A DNA stretch of 64,000 nt from Apostichopus japonicus (Eukaryota > Echinodermata > Holothuroidea > Aspidochirotida > Stichopodidae). Location of the stretch: the NCBI RefSeq assembly GCF_037975245.1, contig NC_092577.1, forward strand, positions 35,642,898 to 35,706,897, written 5' to 3'. Shown here piece after piece: positions 9,872 through 20,236 of the stretch; the stretch's first letter is position 1; each line of letters opens with the position of its first letter. A program made the translations under genes and the position numbers. The notes under the pieces are model-generated. The model had not been told where the DNA came from. It did no database searches and worked only from the letters and a program-made list of their open reading frames with translations.

Positions 9872-12384
9872 ATGGATACGGAAAAGAACCCTTTTTTGCG
9901 GAATGACAACCACAAGCCACGCTCGAATCGGGAGTTTCCCTTATCGCTTATGATGGTTATGTGGAGCCTTGGATTGATAGACTGGTCATCACCTAAACAG
10001 GATATTCGTGGCGACCATCCTCCTTTCGTAGCAAGTAAGGAATGATACTTTTCAAATAACAGTAATTATAAGAAATATATTGTGTACTATCATTAGACTA
10101 ACTTTAGTTAATCTACCTTATAATCTACCGTTTAGGAAATTTACCGTAGACGACGGATACTGAATTTTAAAAATTCTAAAATCTAAGCATTGGTTGTAAC
10201 AAGTGCACGTGTCTTTGTTGTCATCAAGAAGCTAGCGCTGGTAGTCCATAGCAAGTGCTTTCCTCTCATAATTGTAGCTACTGTATACGTTCGTGCATGC
10301 GTAAATATTGAAATTCTCAAAACTATTATTTTTTGCATTCATTTATTTCATAGAAGGAAAGACTGGCAATGAAACTTACGGGATTTTATAGAAGGGATAA
10401 CAAAACAACAATAATCGCAAGTGGCTTTTTACTAAACGTTTATTCCAAATGGGATCGTTTAGCGATAAATCTCTACACGGTCACAGCCGTAATGTCTGTT
10501 TAATTCAAGTTAAGAGCTAAAATTTATTACGGGAAATCCCGTCCTGGCAACTATTGACATGCGGGATTTGAAATCAAAATTGCGGCCATCGCGCACTTAC
10601 AATATCTTCTCTTCTCTCGAATTTTGACTTTACGCGCAAAAGTATCTGATAGTATGACAAATGTTAGTGAAAGTTTTCATGGATGATAATATTCAAAAGC
10701 TGTTACAGTGTAGTGTCTAAATTAGTTTGTTGTGCATTCCGTGTTTTTCCTTTGCTTTAGTTTTTCATTCTTTCAGAAAGTACTATAAGAAAGAATTAAA
10801 TAAGTAAATAAATGGCAGCGGTTCTTCCGAACAAATATTACATGGATATATTTAACATCGTTGTAAACAAGTTATAGTCCTCACTACAATTACTATTTTA
10901 CTACTTTTTCTATAAAAGTACATCAAGTTAGATCAACAACTTCATTGATGAAGTAAGTGATAACCCATTGTTCAATTGTTCAATTACTCACATATCATTC
11001 CACCCCTACTTACCCCAACACACACACTTTTCCCTCCTCAAATAGTAATTTATACTTTGGCAACATATATGCAGTTTTATTTATATTCATGTATTCATTT
11101 TGATCTGTTTTCTTTTAATCTAGGCTTGGTTAGACATATGCTAATAAAAAATACTTCCTATGGAATACCCACTTTTGAAAAAGTTTGTCTTAAAGTTGCG
11201 ATCAACATTGTGCTTTTTGCATGAAGTTTCCTGGAACATATTTATATTAACGTCAATTTGTTTTTCTTATTTGATTTTACTGGGAAGTCAACGGTAGTAG
11301 GTGGAAAAGACGGCTACTCTGTTTGACGTCACGATTGTATCTAACCCTCCTGCTGTCAGTTACTGCGTTGTGTGGATATAAATTCATTGACAAGTACTTC
11401 GGCGAGTCGAATCATTTCTTCCACTTTGCTTCTTATTTCATCACTTACTGGCCATTAATGGCTGTGCCTCAACTCATCTGTTTCTTGACAACTATTTGTA
11501 GATGGTTTCATAATAATAATAATAATTTCAGCGACGACAGAGAAGATCATTGGTGGAATGTTCTAAGCGAACCATCCGTTTCGAAACGGTTATATCCGTT
11601 CCACTTATCAAAATTACAACCTCCTAAACTCAAGTACCTCTTCCTCTTTTGTTTATGTGGGATAATTAATATAATTATGGAGACAATTCACTTTTGTATT
11701 TACACCAATCCCCCCCAATCCTTGAAAGATGGCATATACAAATCTGGAGAATTCGTTTCCACAATACTCAACATGTGGTTCTTCTCATTATTTTGTTATT
11801 TCTTATTCCTTCAACGCTTAGCATTGGAGAGTCATTTTGATAATCTAATATGGTTCGTCAGGAAACACACAGGTTGCCTAGTGGACTGTCAAATGAAGCT
11901 GAACGAATGCCTTAGTGATTTTATCGGAATGAGGAGACTTATTCGACCCTGGATTACCTTTGTAATTTGCTCAACTTGTTTCGGTTTGGCGGTTTGTGTA
12001 GCTTGGAACTACAAAGTGATTGGTGAAGAAAAAGCGTACGTTGAAATGTTTACTATATGCGAGGAAAATTGTTCCACGACGAGCTTAACAACACCACTGA
12101 AAGGTTTTGGTTACTTAGATGTACTTATATTCACAAATAAATTAACAGTCTTAATGTTGTCCCTTCTATCAGTGGGCGGAACAGACATTGTCTACATTTG
12201 GAAGAAATATACCTTTTATGTCAACATATTATGTTCTCCGAATAACGAACGGTTTTGGCGCAAGTTCTCAAAGCTAATGAGAAAATTAGAAGTGAACATT
12301 TCTGGAGATACTATTATTGATAAGTTGCTACCTGTCCTATTGCTAGCGTTTGGTATACTCGGTATTCATAACTTTGACTTCTGA
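9872..12384 (+). CDS. C1: seven-helix gustatory-receptor-like protein, exons 9872-10034 and 11288-12384
   Basis: Predicted 419-aa membrane protein of the same family. Exon 1 (ATG at 9872) encodes MDTEKNPFLRND and the conserved MMVMWSLGLIDWS segment, and ends GCAA|GTAAGG. Exon 2 most likely starts at 11288 after ACTGGGAAG, because this keeps phase 1 and aligns with the clear CAG acceptor of C3; the acceptor is weaker than in A and B. Exon 2 starts with basic SRWKRR, then helix 1, helix 2 with TYWPLM, a poly-Asn stretch in the 2-3 loop (one AAT codon more than C2), helix 4 with FCYFLFLQR, a loop with CEENC and an NCS sequon, and TDIVYIW after helix 6. The C-terminus is GIHNFDF. Function is inferred from topology and paralogy; a ligand cannot be guessed. 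Confidence 0.82.
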
Positions 12385-13300
12385 TTCTTGGTAATTTACA
12401 TACGAAAAAGAAATTCATTCTTGAATTAGTTGCTTAAACTCAAATCTGGTCATTTGTATAATTGCATTTTTGCTACACTAATTTATACACAAAAGCAAAA
12501 CAGAATTTGTTCAATTTACCAACAAATTCAAAATTTAAGAAAATCTTTTAATATTCTACAATAGAGATCGTCAGATAGTTAAAGCGAATGATACCTCATG
12601 TCGTTTATTTGCCTACGTCTTACTACCAAAATATGTTTTCATAAAATGGAAACCATGATATTGGAAATCAATGAATGCCTTAGCTATCTGATGCTGATGC
12701 AGTTCTTATCTTTGTAAGTCGATTTTTCGCTTGGAATGGCGACATGATGAAACAAAACTGATTTGTATTGCTTTCGCGAACTGATCTCTGTGTTGACGGG
12801 CCCAGCTATTATCCAGACGGATGTATTTGCATATCTCTTTTGGGTCGTAACAGCAATGTATTTTTAGTCTATGCATGGTAAATGTATTTATTGTTCCAAG
12901 TAATGTTATTTGAATGTTAAAACTATGATATTGTATATAATTTTAAACACAGAGTTAACCATTGTATATCTACGAAACACATTGAATTTATACACAATGA
13001 ATTCATCGCGTCTTGATATAGTACTCTTATTACAAAATATAAAAAGATGTCCTGTAAATTAATTTAGAATTAATGCCATACTTGTTTTGGTATGTCAAAT
13101 ACGATTGACTTTTCCATATTTAATTGCGCTGGTTCTGTTTTGTGTGAATATATGCCAGAATTATCGAGACTGATCAACTTGTATGTATGCTAAAACTCCT
13201 ACTGCAAAGTCTGAAATTGAAATACATTTTCATGGCCAGATTTAAAAATCATTAATGTTATACTTGACATGGTTGGACTTTATTATTTCTTAACTGCATT

Positions 13301-13588
13301 TTGTACACAATTAAGATTAAAGATTCTCCTCTTTGTTCAATTTGTAATAGAGAAAATGAAACGCTTGATCACTGTTTTTGGTTTTGTATATATGTAAACA
13401 AGTTTTGGCATAAAGCCTGTAATTGTTGTTTAAAGGACAACTTAGATATAAATATGTCAACTACTCAATTTGGATTTACAGATGACATTAAACACCCTAT
13501 GAATTGTTTTATTCTGCAAGTTAAAAATGATATTTTCTTCTGTAAAGTAAACAACTTGGTACCAGATTTGATTACTTTTTATGCATGA
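13301..13588 (+). mobile_element. LINE-type reverse transcriptase C-terminal fragment, copy 1
   Basis: A 95-codon frame with a Cys/His knuckle of the form CxxC-x(9)-HCFWxC, followed by NKFW, which is the layout of the C-terminal region after the reverse transcriptase domain in many non-LTR retrotransposons (CSICNRENETLDHCFWFC visible). No upstream polymerase motifs are present, so it is a dead 5'-truncated relic. The block-2 copy has the same truncation, so insertion predates the segmental duplication. Confidence 0.55.
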
Positions 13589-15378
13589 AACCAGAGAAGG
13601 TTCAACGTTCTTAACTTTGGACAAGACAATGGTGGATCAGGTATGGCATGTGTGTCTGCCAATAGCTTGCCTTTTAACGGAGTAAACCTGTACATGGACA
13701 ACAGTCAAATTCCATTGATAACCTGTATTTCATAACGATCTTAAGAAGTACGGGCAATGGGTGGAACGACTTAATCATATGAAGCATGACAATATATTTT
13801 AGTGATATGTTTTGCTATCTGATTGATGTCTTAACTCATATTGGAATTTGTACAAGGAAAAAACACGTTCATTATCGATTCCTAAATGTGTTAAGGTAGT
13901 TTAATTTAAATAAGATCACACTTTTCTTATTCTTCAATGCTCTAAAACAAACCCAATCAGTTAAATGGTATATTAAGTACTTTTATATAAACCAAAGAAA
14001 ACGAAATGTCAAAAGATATTTTTAAACAGATAGGAGAAGTAAACATAGTGCATGGGGAAGAAACTGTTACTGTTTAGCAACCCTCTATTATGTCATTTCG
14101 TCAACGATGTGTTCGTTTTCCGCTACTATTAGTGGTAATTTGATTGTTGCTTCATTTTTAATATGGATTATATATGATTTATGTATATTTTCATCGTGGC
14201 CACATTTACCTGAACCCGGAAAAGGCTTTTGTATTTAAAGAACATATTTCGTTGGTGAATGATTTGAGTAGTGCAATGATTCGTCACTAACGAAGATGAT
14301 AAGTTCCTCTTTCACTTTAATCTGTCAATTGAATATAAGGTTCACTATGTCACGTTCTCTGAGAAATGTTCTTGCCACGCAGCGAGAAAACCCAAACATG
14401 CTTTGTTATGTTCTGTTTGGTAAGTCTTTCGTTACAGAAGTCAGCTTGCAGCAAATTAGTTTTTGTTTACGTTCTGTTGAAGTACTGACATAATATTTGT
14501 TATATCGAGATATATAACAGTGTCATTCTGTAGGCTTCGTTTCCTCTAGTTTCCCTTACAGGCTATCAGGTGAGTTACTCGACCTACCTCTCATACAAAC
14601 ACATACCCATGATAGTATTCGTAAAGCATGGACACTATATTAATGTACAAGTGTCAATGCATATACAATACAACAAAACAGCATATTACAGTTTTACGCC
14701 ACTCAATAATATGCAGATCAATAACAAATAATGTTATCTTTATATATTTCCATTTTGGAAAATCATCTGTGTTGCTGAAAGGTGTTCCTAAACTTACAGG
14801 GCCACACAGGTGTGAGGATTTCCAATTCTGTATAAATGCTATCACTAATTTGATAGACTGATTTCATACTCTTGGTATAATTGTTTGCAGGTAATTCTTT
14901 TCGGTTAGGGAAACAATTATGTTACCGAGCCTCATGCTTGAAAGCAACGGCTTGAAAATGGGGACATATAGGATAAGGGACGGCCACCGATTGAATTTGT
15001 TCAAATTGGATGAGAGCTTATTCCGCCTTTATCATTTTACCTGCGCTTTTTTTTTTTTTTAACAGGGGCACAAATTTCTTGTTACACAGGTTTTATGGTT
15101 AGCCTGCAGATCCTCGTTTTATGGGTCTAAGCATTTTATGCCTTAAAACAGGGTTTAAATTAAAGGTTCTATAGTCAGTAGTGATTTCGCGCTCGCGAAT
15201 AACTTACTCTTACCAATATGTTCGTTAAAAATCGGTAGCTATTTATACTTGATTTTGGTGCTTCCTTTTCCGAGAAATCCTCGATCCACCACTACTGGTA
15301 TTTGCCTAGATATTACGTCATAGCTGTGCAGTAACATTGTTATGTAAGAAACCTAGATGACTGAAAGTGTCAACCAGG

Positions 15379-15406
15379 ATATATATATATATATATATAT
15401 ATATAT
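15379..15406 (+). repeat. (AT)14 microsatellite upstream of A2
   Basis: Pure AT dinucleotide run. The matching site upstream of A3 (31,093-31,116) is (AT)12, so it has changed length since duplication. Confidence 0.9.
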
Positions 15407-15494
15407 TTCAATTCTATTTCAATTCAATAGATTAATATATGTGTGTGTGCGGGCGTGTGTGGGTGTATGCACGTGCGTTTGTTTTTCTATCTGA

Positions 15495-15640
15495 CCGAGG
15501 ACTTGAACAAAAGAATTCCAGGTCCTCGGTTGTGATTTCTAAAGAATCACCACGTCCTCGGAAGAATTTCTATTGTATGGGGTATTGTTAAGGTTAGGGT
15601 ACGTGGATTTGAACAATGGAAAATACAATGGGGTCCTCGG
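15495..15640. repeat. CCGAGGAC/GTCCTCGG inverted-repeat cluster upstream of A2
   Basis: One CCGAGGAC (15,495-15,502) is followed by three GTCCTCGG copies (15,522-15,529, 15,554-15,561, 15,633-15,640). The first pair can form an 8-bp stem. The identical cluster precedes A3 at 31,205-31,350. It lies about 300 bp from the A2 start codon; whether it is regulatory or a transposon relic is unknown. Confidence 0.6.
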
Positions 15641-15798
15641 TTGGAATGTAAAACCAACATGCGTGTGTGTGTGTGCGTGTACGCCCGTATCACGGTGCTT
15701 GTGTGGATGTGTGTGAGTGAAGGAATCCTATAGATAAGAGAAAGTTTCAACTAGTCTGCTTCCTTGTTCCTTGTATAAACCTTTCACTTCCTGATCAG

Positions 15799-15809
15799 CC
15801 AATATAAAG
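15799..15809 (+). promoter_or_regulatory. Overlapping CCAAT/TATAAAG of A2
   Basis: The string CCAATATAAAG lies 120 bp before the A2 ATG, a plausible core-promoter position. A3 has the same string ending at 31,519. A1 lacks the TATAAAG part. Confidence 0.4.
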
Positions 15810-15928
15810 TTTGTTTCAGTTTCATATTGCAGATTTTAAGCATCGCGAGAATTTATAAACAAGTTGTATATTAAATAGTTCTTCACAGAATTAGTTCTTG
15901 CTTGTGAACAGAAATAGAAAAGGCAAAG

Positions 15929-17984
15929 ATGGATACTAACAACGAAAGACATCTTCTTAATTCGAGTCCATTGTCGGTAAACTATGGTAATGGAGAGATG
16001 AGGAATGTGAACAACTGTTTAAAAGCTTTAATGTGGCTTCATGGCGTTGTGACTTGGCCGTTGTCTACAGGGACAATTTCTGCAATGTTTGATGATCACG
16101 GTAAATTTAAGGGTTTTTGTTTTATTTAAATGCAAAACTTTATGTTTACAAAAAAGGACCGAGAATTAGAAATACATAATCACTTAAGAAAATCATGATC
16201 CGCTTTGTTTCAATGTTAAGTAAAATACTTTCTAATCATATTAATAGAAATTGTTTGTTTGTCATTTATTATCATTTTGGTTATCCGATAAGTGATATCA
16301 TAGTTTAATTGCCTCCCTTGAAACACCATTGTTGTCTAAAAATGATAAAATATAACATGAGAGCAGTGCTTGAAGTATGTCATCAACCCTCACCTGTTAA
16401 ATCAGCAAACGTAAGACAAGAAAAATATGTATACACAAACTATGTATACAATATATATTTATATAATACAAACTTTGTACACAATATATATAATACAAAC
16501 TTTGTGAGACAATACAAGTTAGACCCTCGAATTACGGATTTCGAGAATGGTGTTTCTTCAATGAAGTAATATGCCATTAGAAAGCTTTTTCCATATACGT
16601 TGGCTTTCTTCATCTGTATTATAAAGAAGGTACTTTTTCAAACGATTGGTTGACAAAGTAATATGTCACTGCCACAAAGTATCGGTAAACAGGTGTTACT
16701 AAGAAAAACGGGAACATTACGTTGTTTAAATGAATCTTATAAGAAATTAAAATGGATGGAATCTGATGTACTTGTTATTTAAATAAGAAATAAATAAGAA
16801 GAATATATAAGTGAGTAAAGTAAAGTTGCATGAATATTTATTTTGATCAAATTTCCTCAACTTTATTTTGATTTTCCAGGTAAAAAGAGGTGGAAGGAAC
16901 GATTGACGTTCATCTCCTCGTTGATCTCTCTCGTGGTTTTAACATTTGCGTCTACGGTAGCCCTACTATTGTACTTATACTGTTATTTTGGAAGGATTGA
17001 CCCTTTCTTACGTTTTGTGTCATACCAATGCTACTGGCCATCTCTGATGTCAGCCCTGATATTATGCTTGGCAGCTTTAATCAAGAACCAGGTTGGAAAG
17101 CGAAGGAACATCTCATGGGTAAAAGTGTTTAGCGTAAAATGTTGTGCAAGAATAATGTCCAGTTTTACACCCAAAACTGGGACGATTCCTCTTCCAAAGT
17201 GCTCGGCATTCCTGATCTTGTACCTGTTAGTTCCAACAGTTCATTCTGCACTCAAGTTAACATTCTTCATAACACTCGAGACGGAATGTCAAAATTGTCC
17301 AGAATATCTTTGGTTAATTTCTGAAATTTCAGTTGCCTACTTTTTTCAATGTTTTGCTACTTTTTATATTTGAATCGCATTCACCTTGAGCGTGAGAGCG
17401 AGGTTGCCTCGAAGTTCATCCAACAGCACGTTGGAGAGTTTGACGAATGTATTTCCACGGTTACAACATTCTTCAGAGAATACTACCAGCTTAGAAATAT
17501 ATTGGTACCATGGCTCAATTTCGTTATTTTCAATTCAACATTTGGACTGACTGTGTTTTTTACGTGGAATTTTAATGAAATCGTATTACCCTCATCTACC
17601 ACTTCTGTGCCCATTACAGATTCGTATGTTCCTTCTCATCACAGTGAACGTGGAGTGTGCAGCTACACGTGTGATCGGGAACAATTTTTGCATGAAGATA
17701 ACACTTTCGTCCTCTATAATTTAGTCGTGCTATGGAGACATGTCATGATCGCCATTTTACCTTACTACGCTGCAAATGCCTTGGACATCAAATACGTGTG
17801 GACTGATTTCAAAATGGAAGTCAAATTCATGTATTCGGGAGGAGAGAGAAAGTTCTGGAAGGATCTGACTAATTATATGGATACGTTACATCCCAATACA
17901 ACAGCTGACACCATTGGTAGTTTTATTTTTCCCTTTAGTGGATTCGCATCTGCATTTTTAAGCGGAAAACAGCAAAACTTTTAA
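15929..17984 (+). pseudogene. A2: frameshifted gustatory-receptor-like gene, exons 15929-16100 and 16880-17984
   Basis: Nearly identical to A3 but with one T missing in a T-run: six T at about 17,340-17,346 where A1 (1744-1750) and A3 have seven. The reading frame shifts inside helix 4, turning the conserved FSMFCYFLYL into FQCFATFYI followed by a stop at 17,371-17,373. The second half is intact in the next frame (from about 17,349 to 17,984, ending GKQQNF). Exon 1 (MDTNNERHLL) and splice sites are intact: CACG|GTAAAT and TTTTCCAG. A sequencing or assembly homopolymer error would make this an intact 425-aa gene. Several coding differences from A3 (R for K and P for H in the helix 1-2 loop) fit relaxed constraint but do not prove it. 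Confidence 0.75.
16418..16512 (+). repeat. AT-rich minisatellite in the A2 intron
   Basis: Degenerate tandem units built on AATACAAACTTTGTACACAA with intervening ATATAT. A matching stretch, slightly longer in its AT part, is in the A3 intron at about 32,140-32,230. Confidence 0.6.
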
Positions 17985-20229
17985 TCCGTTATAAACAAGC
18001 AAAACCTTTATGTTCTTCGGTCTTGTTGATTAAGGGAAGAATTTTAAGCAAAGATGGACGTAATCCGTGGAAATCAAAGGAACCGCTAGCTTAATCGAAT
18101 ACAAAAATTAGTTCAGGATAAAATGCTTTTTACGTTTTAATGCATCCTACGGAACTGATTTTTTAAAGACATGTCAACCTGTTGGGTACATCAATACCGG
18201 AATTATGACAAGAAACAACATTAGTTGTTTACATCGAGTTGGGTGTTTTCGTCTTAAGGTTTTGCCTGCTAGCAAATGGTTTTTAATATTGCGATATATT
18301 TATATCAATAAATAAGCTAATTTATATGTTACATTTCACCGTTTTAAGTTGAACTATAAACCAATGGATACTCATGAAAAAGTTATATATTTTTTGGTTT
18401 TAGATTCTCACTACGTTACTAATGTCTATTTCGTGCGAACAGCCAAGAGGTTTATTTCTAAGAACTACAAAAATGTATTTCTCGTTTATGATACGAATCC
18501 ATATATAGTATTCCTGAAAATATCTAAAGGAATAGAACTTGTTTTTAATTATACTTTACTCGAACCTACCGTCGATCTTAGGTTAACATTTTCAACACTT
18601 TCTCTGTGTCACTTATATCAGACAGTTAACTTTACTACTATATTACTGAAGGTTTTGCCGAAGGATGTTACATAGGAAATAACATTCGGGTTTCTACTAC
18701 CTAGCTCAGAAGTTATAAGAGATATAAAAATCAGCATACGATGTTATCAGACGAATGAAAGTGGAAGTCTACCTAGACTAATTAGACTTAACTTTGTACC
18801 ACAATAAGACAAGTCGTGTAAAAGGATAGCTTTAACGTGACACTGTATTTTTGTTGTTACGGTGTGTGTTGGCAAGTATTGCGTCGTACAATACTTCGAT
18901 CTATCAGGCCACTGCAGTTTAATCATTAATATTTTGAACCATAAAACGGTAATAAGTTATGTTTTGTATTTCACTTTTGTTTTAGAATATGCTAACATCA
19001 ACAAAGAAAAAGATGTTCTTATTAAAAAAAAAATATGTAAATTAATGAATTACCCTCTCCCTTTATTCACCTTTTTTGTTTTCGGAGTATGCTGTTAAAA
19101 ATCTCAGATTATTGATATTAGGGAAATAAAAGACCGAGATATTCGATGGCAAACAATGTAGAGCTCATATAGAAGAGTAAAATATACGACACTGTTAGTT
19201 CAAAACTCCTATCTCAATATCTTGTTCCTACCTTTTTACAAAGGTACGTTTGCAGTGATTGCAGTCTTTCCCCTGTGGTTAGAATTGCATTAAAATAAAA
19301 CCCCTTTGTAGAAATGTTATTCTTCTTTGTGGATAAATAATTGATACATTAAGAAAAAAACACAAATATAATTTCAGCTCACTTGTCATTCATGATAACA
19401 TAATTGTATTCTGCTGTTTGTGAGATCATTTACAAAATGTCACCAAATTAAAACAAAAAAAAAATCACATCAGAATAGAAATTCTTATTAGGATGCGATT
19501 TTAAATTAAATCAGTAAACAATAAAAAAAAAACATGATAAAAAACTCTAGTAACTAAATTAGTCTTCACATTAAATCGTTTCAACTGTGTTTAAATGTAA
19601 AGGTCAACGCAAGAGCGATTTTTTTGCTCGCTGTGAGCAAACCTTACACGGTATGGAAGATACAGTGAACTATGATTGGAATCCCCAGTAAAGAAATAGA
19701 CAAGTGGGGATCAACACCAAGGGCTGCATATAGTTCAGATCACAGGGCTTTTAAAGTGGGCCCACTTTTTATACAATATTCAATAACAATAATAATCAAT
19801 AAAACACTCAGCAGTTATTTTTACAACGCTTAGGCGACCATAAATGTGGCAAAGGCAAGTGCAGCTTATGGAGTACTACTTACACGTCAGGTGGATTGCA
19901 GTTCCACATTTAACGCAAATTTGGAATCTTTTTAAGTTAGAAAGTCATTTTAGATGGGAACACCGTAGATTGCTCTTGGATGAAAGACCCACCTTAGTAT
20001 GACCCGGTTGCTAAGCATCATTGCTTCAAATGCCATCGCCTTTATCCACTCGGCAAATGCACCGGCCCCATTGTAGCCAAAGATTTATTTGCTCTTGTCA
20101 AGTTTATCACTTACCAATCAGCTTCTGTTTAGCATAAGTTTAAGGATCTTCTTTTAAGGCAAAATAAAAATATTTAGATCAGTTAATGAGCATATAGTTA
20201 TGTCACATCACAGTGAACCCATATAAAGT
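17985..20229. other. Convergent A2-B2 intergenic region containing the duplication junction
   Basis: The first 250-300 bp match the A3 3' flank, and from about 18,280 onward the sequence follows the A1 3' flank. It contains an AATAAA at 18,307-18,312 and a dispersed repeat copy at 19,148-19,244. An open frame of 108 codons at about 18,349-18,675 is discounted because A1 and A3 copies differ by nonsynonymous or stop changes. Confidence 0.5.
19148..19244 (+). repeat. Dispersed repeat, copy 2
   Basis: Block-2 counterpart of the repeat at 3551-3647, with the same CACTGTTAGTT and ATCTCAATATCTTG blocks. Confidence 0.5.
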
Positions 20230-20235
20230 TTTATT
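20230..20235 (-). terminator. Poly(A) signal AATAAA of B2
   Basis: AATAAA on the minus strand starts one base past the TGA stop, as in B1 and B3. Confidence 0.5.
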
Positions 20236-20236
20236 C

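Larger units (their letters stand above)
12385..15928. other. C1-A2 intergenic region
   Basis: Tail of C1 to head of A2, nearly identical to 28,009-31,638. It contains a LINE-like reverse-transcriptase tail fragment (13,301-13,588), a poly-T tract near 15,046-15,060, an (AT)14 microsatellite at 15,379-15,406 and the GTCCTCGG inverted-repeat cluster at 15,495-15,640. Compared with block 2 it lacks a 66-bp segment (present at about 28,585-28,650). No complete gene is seen. Confidence 0.5.
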
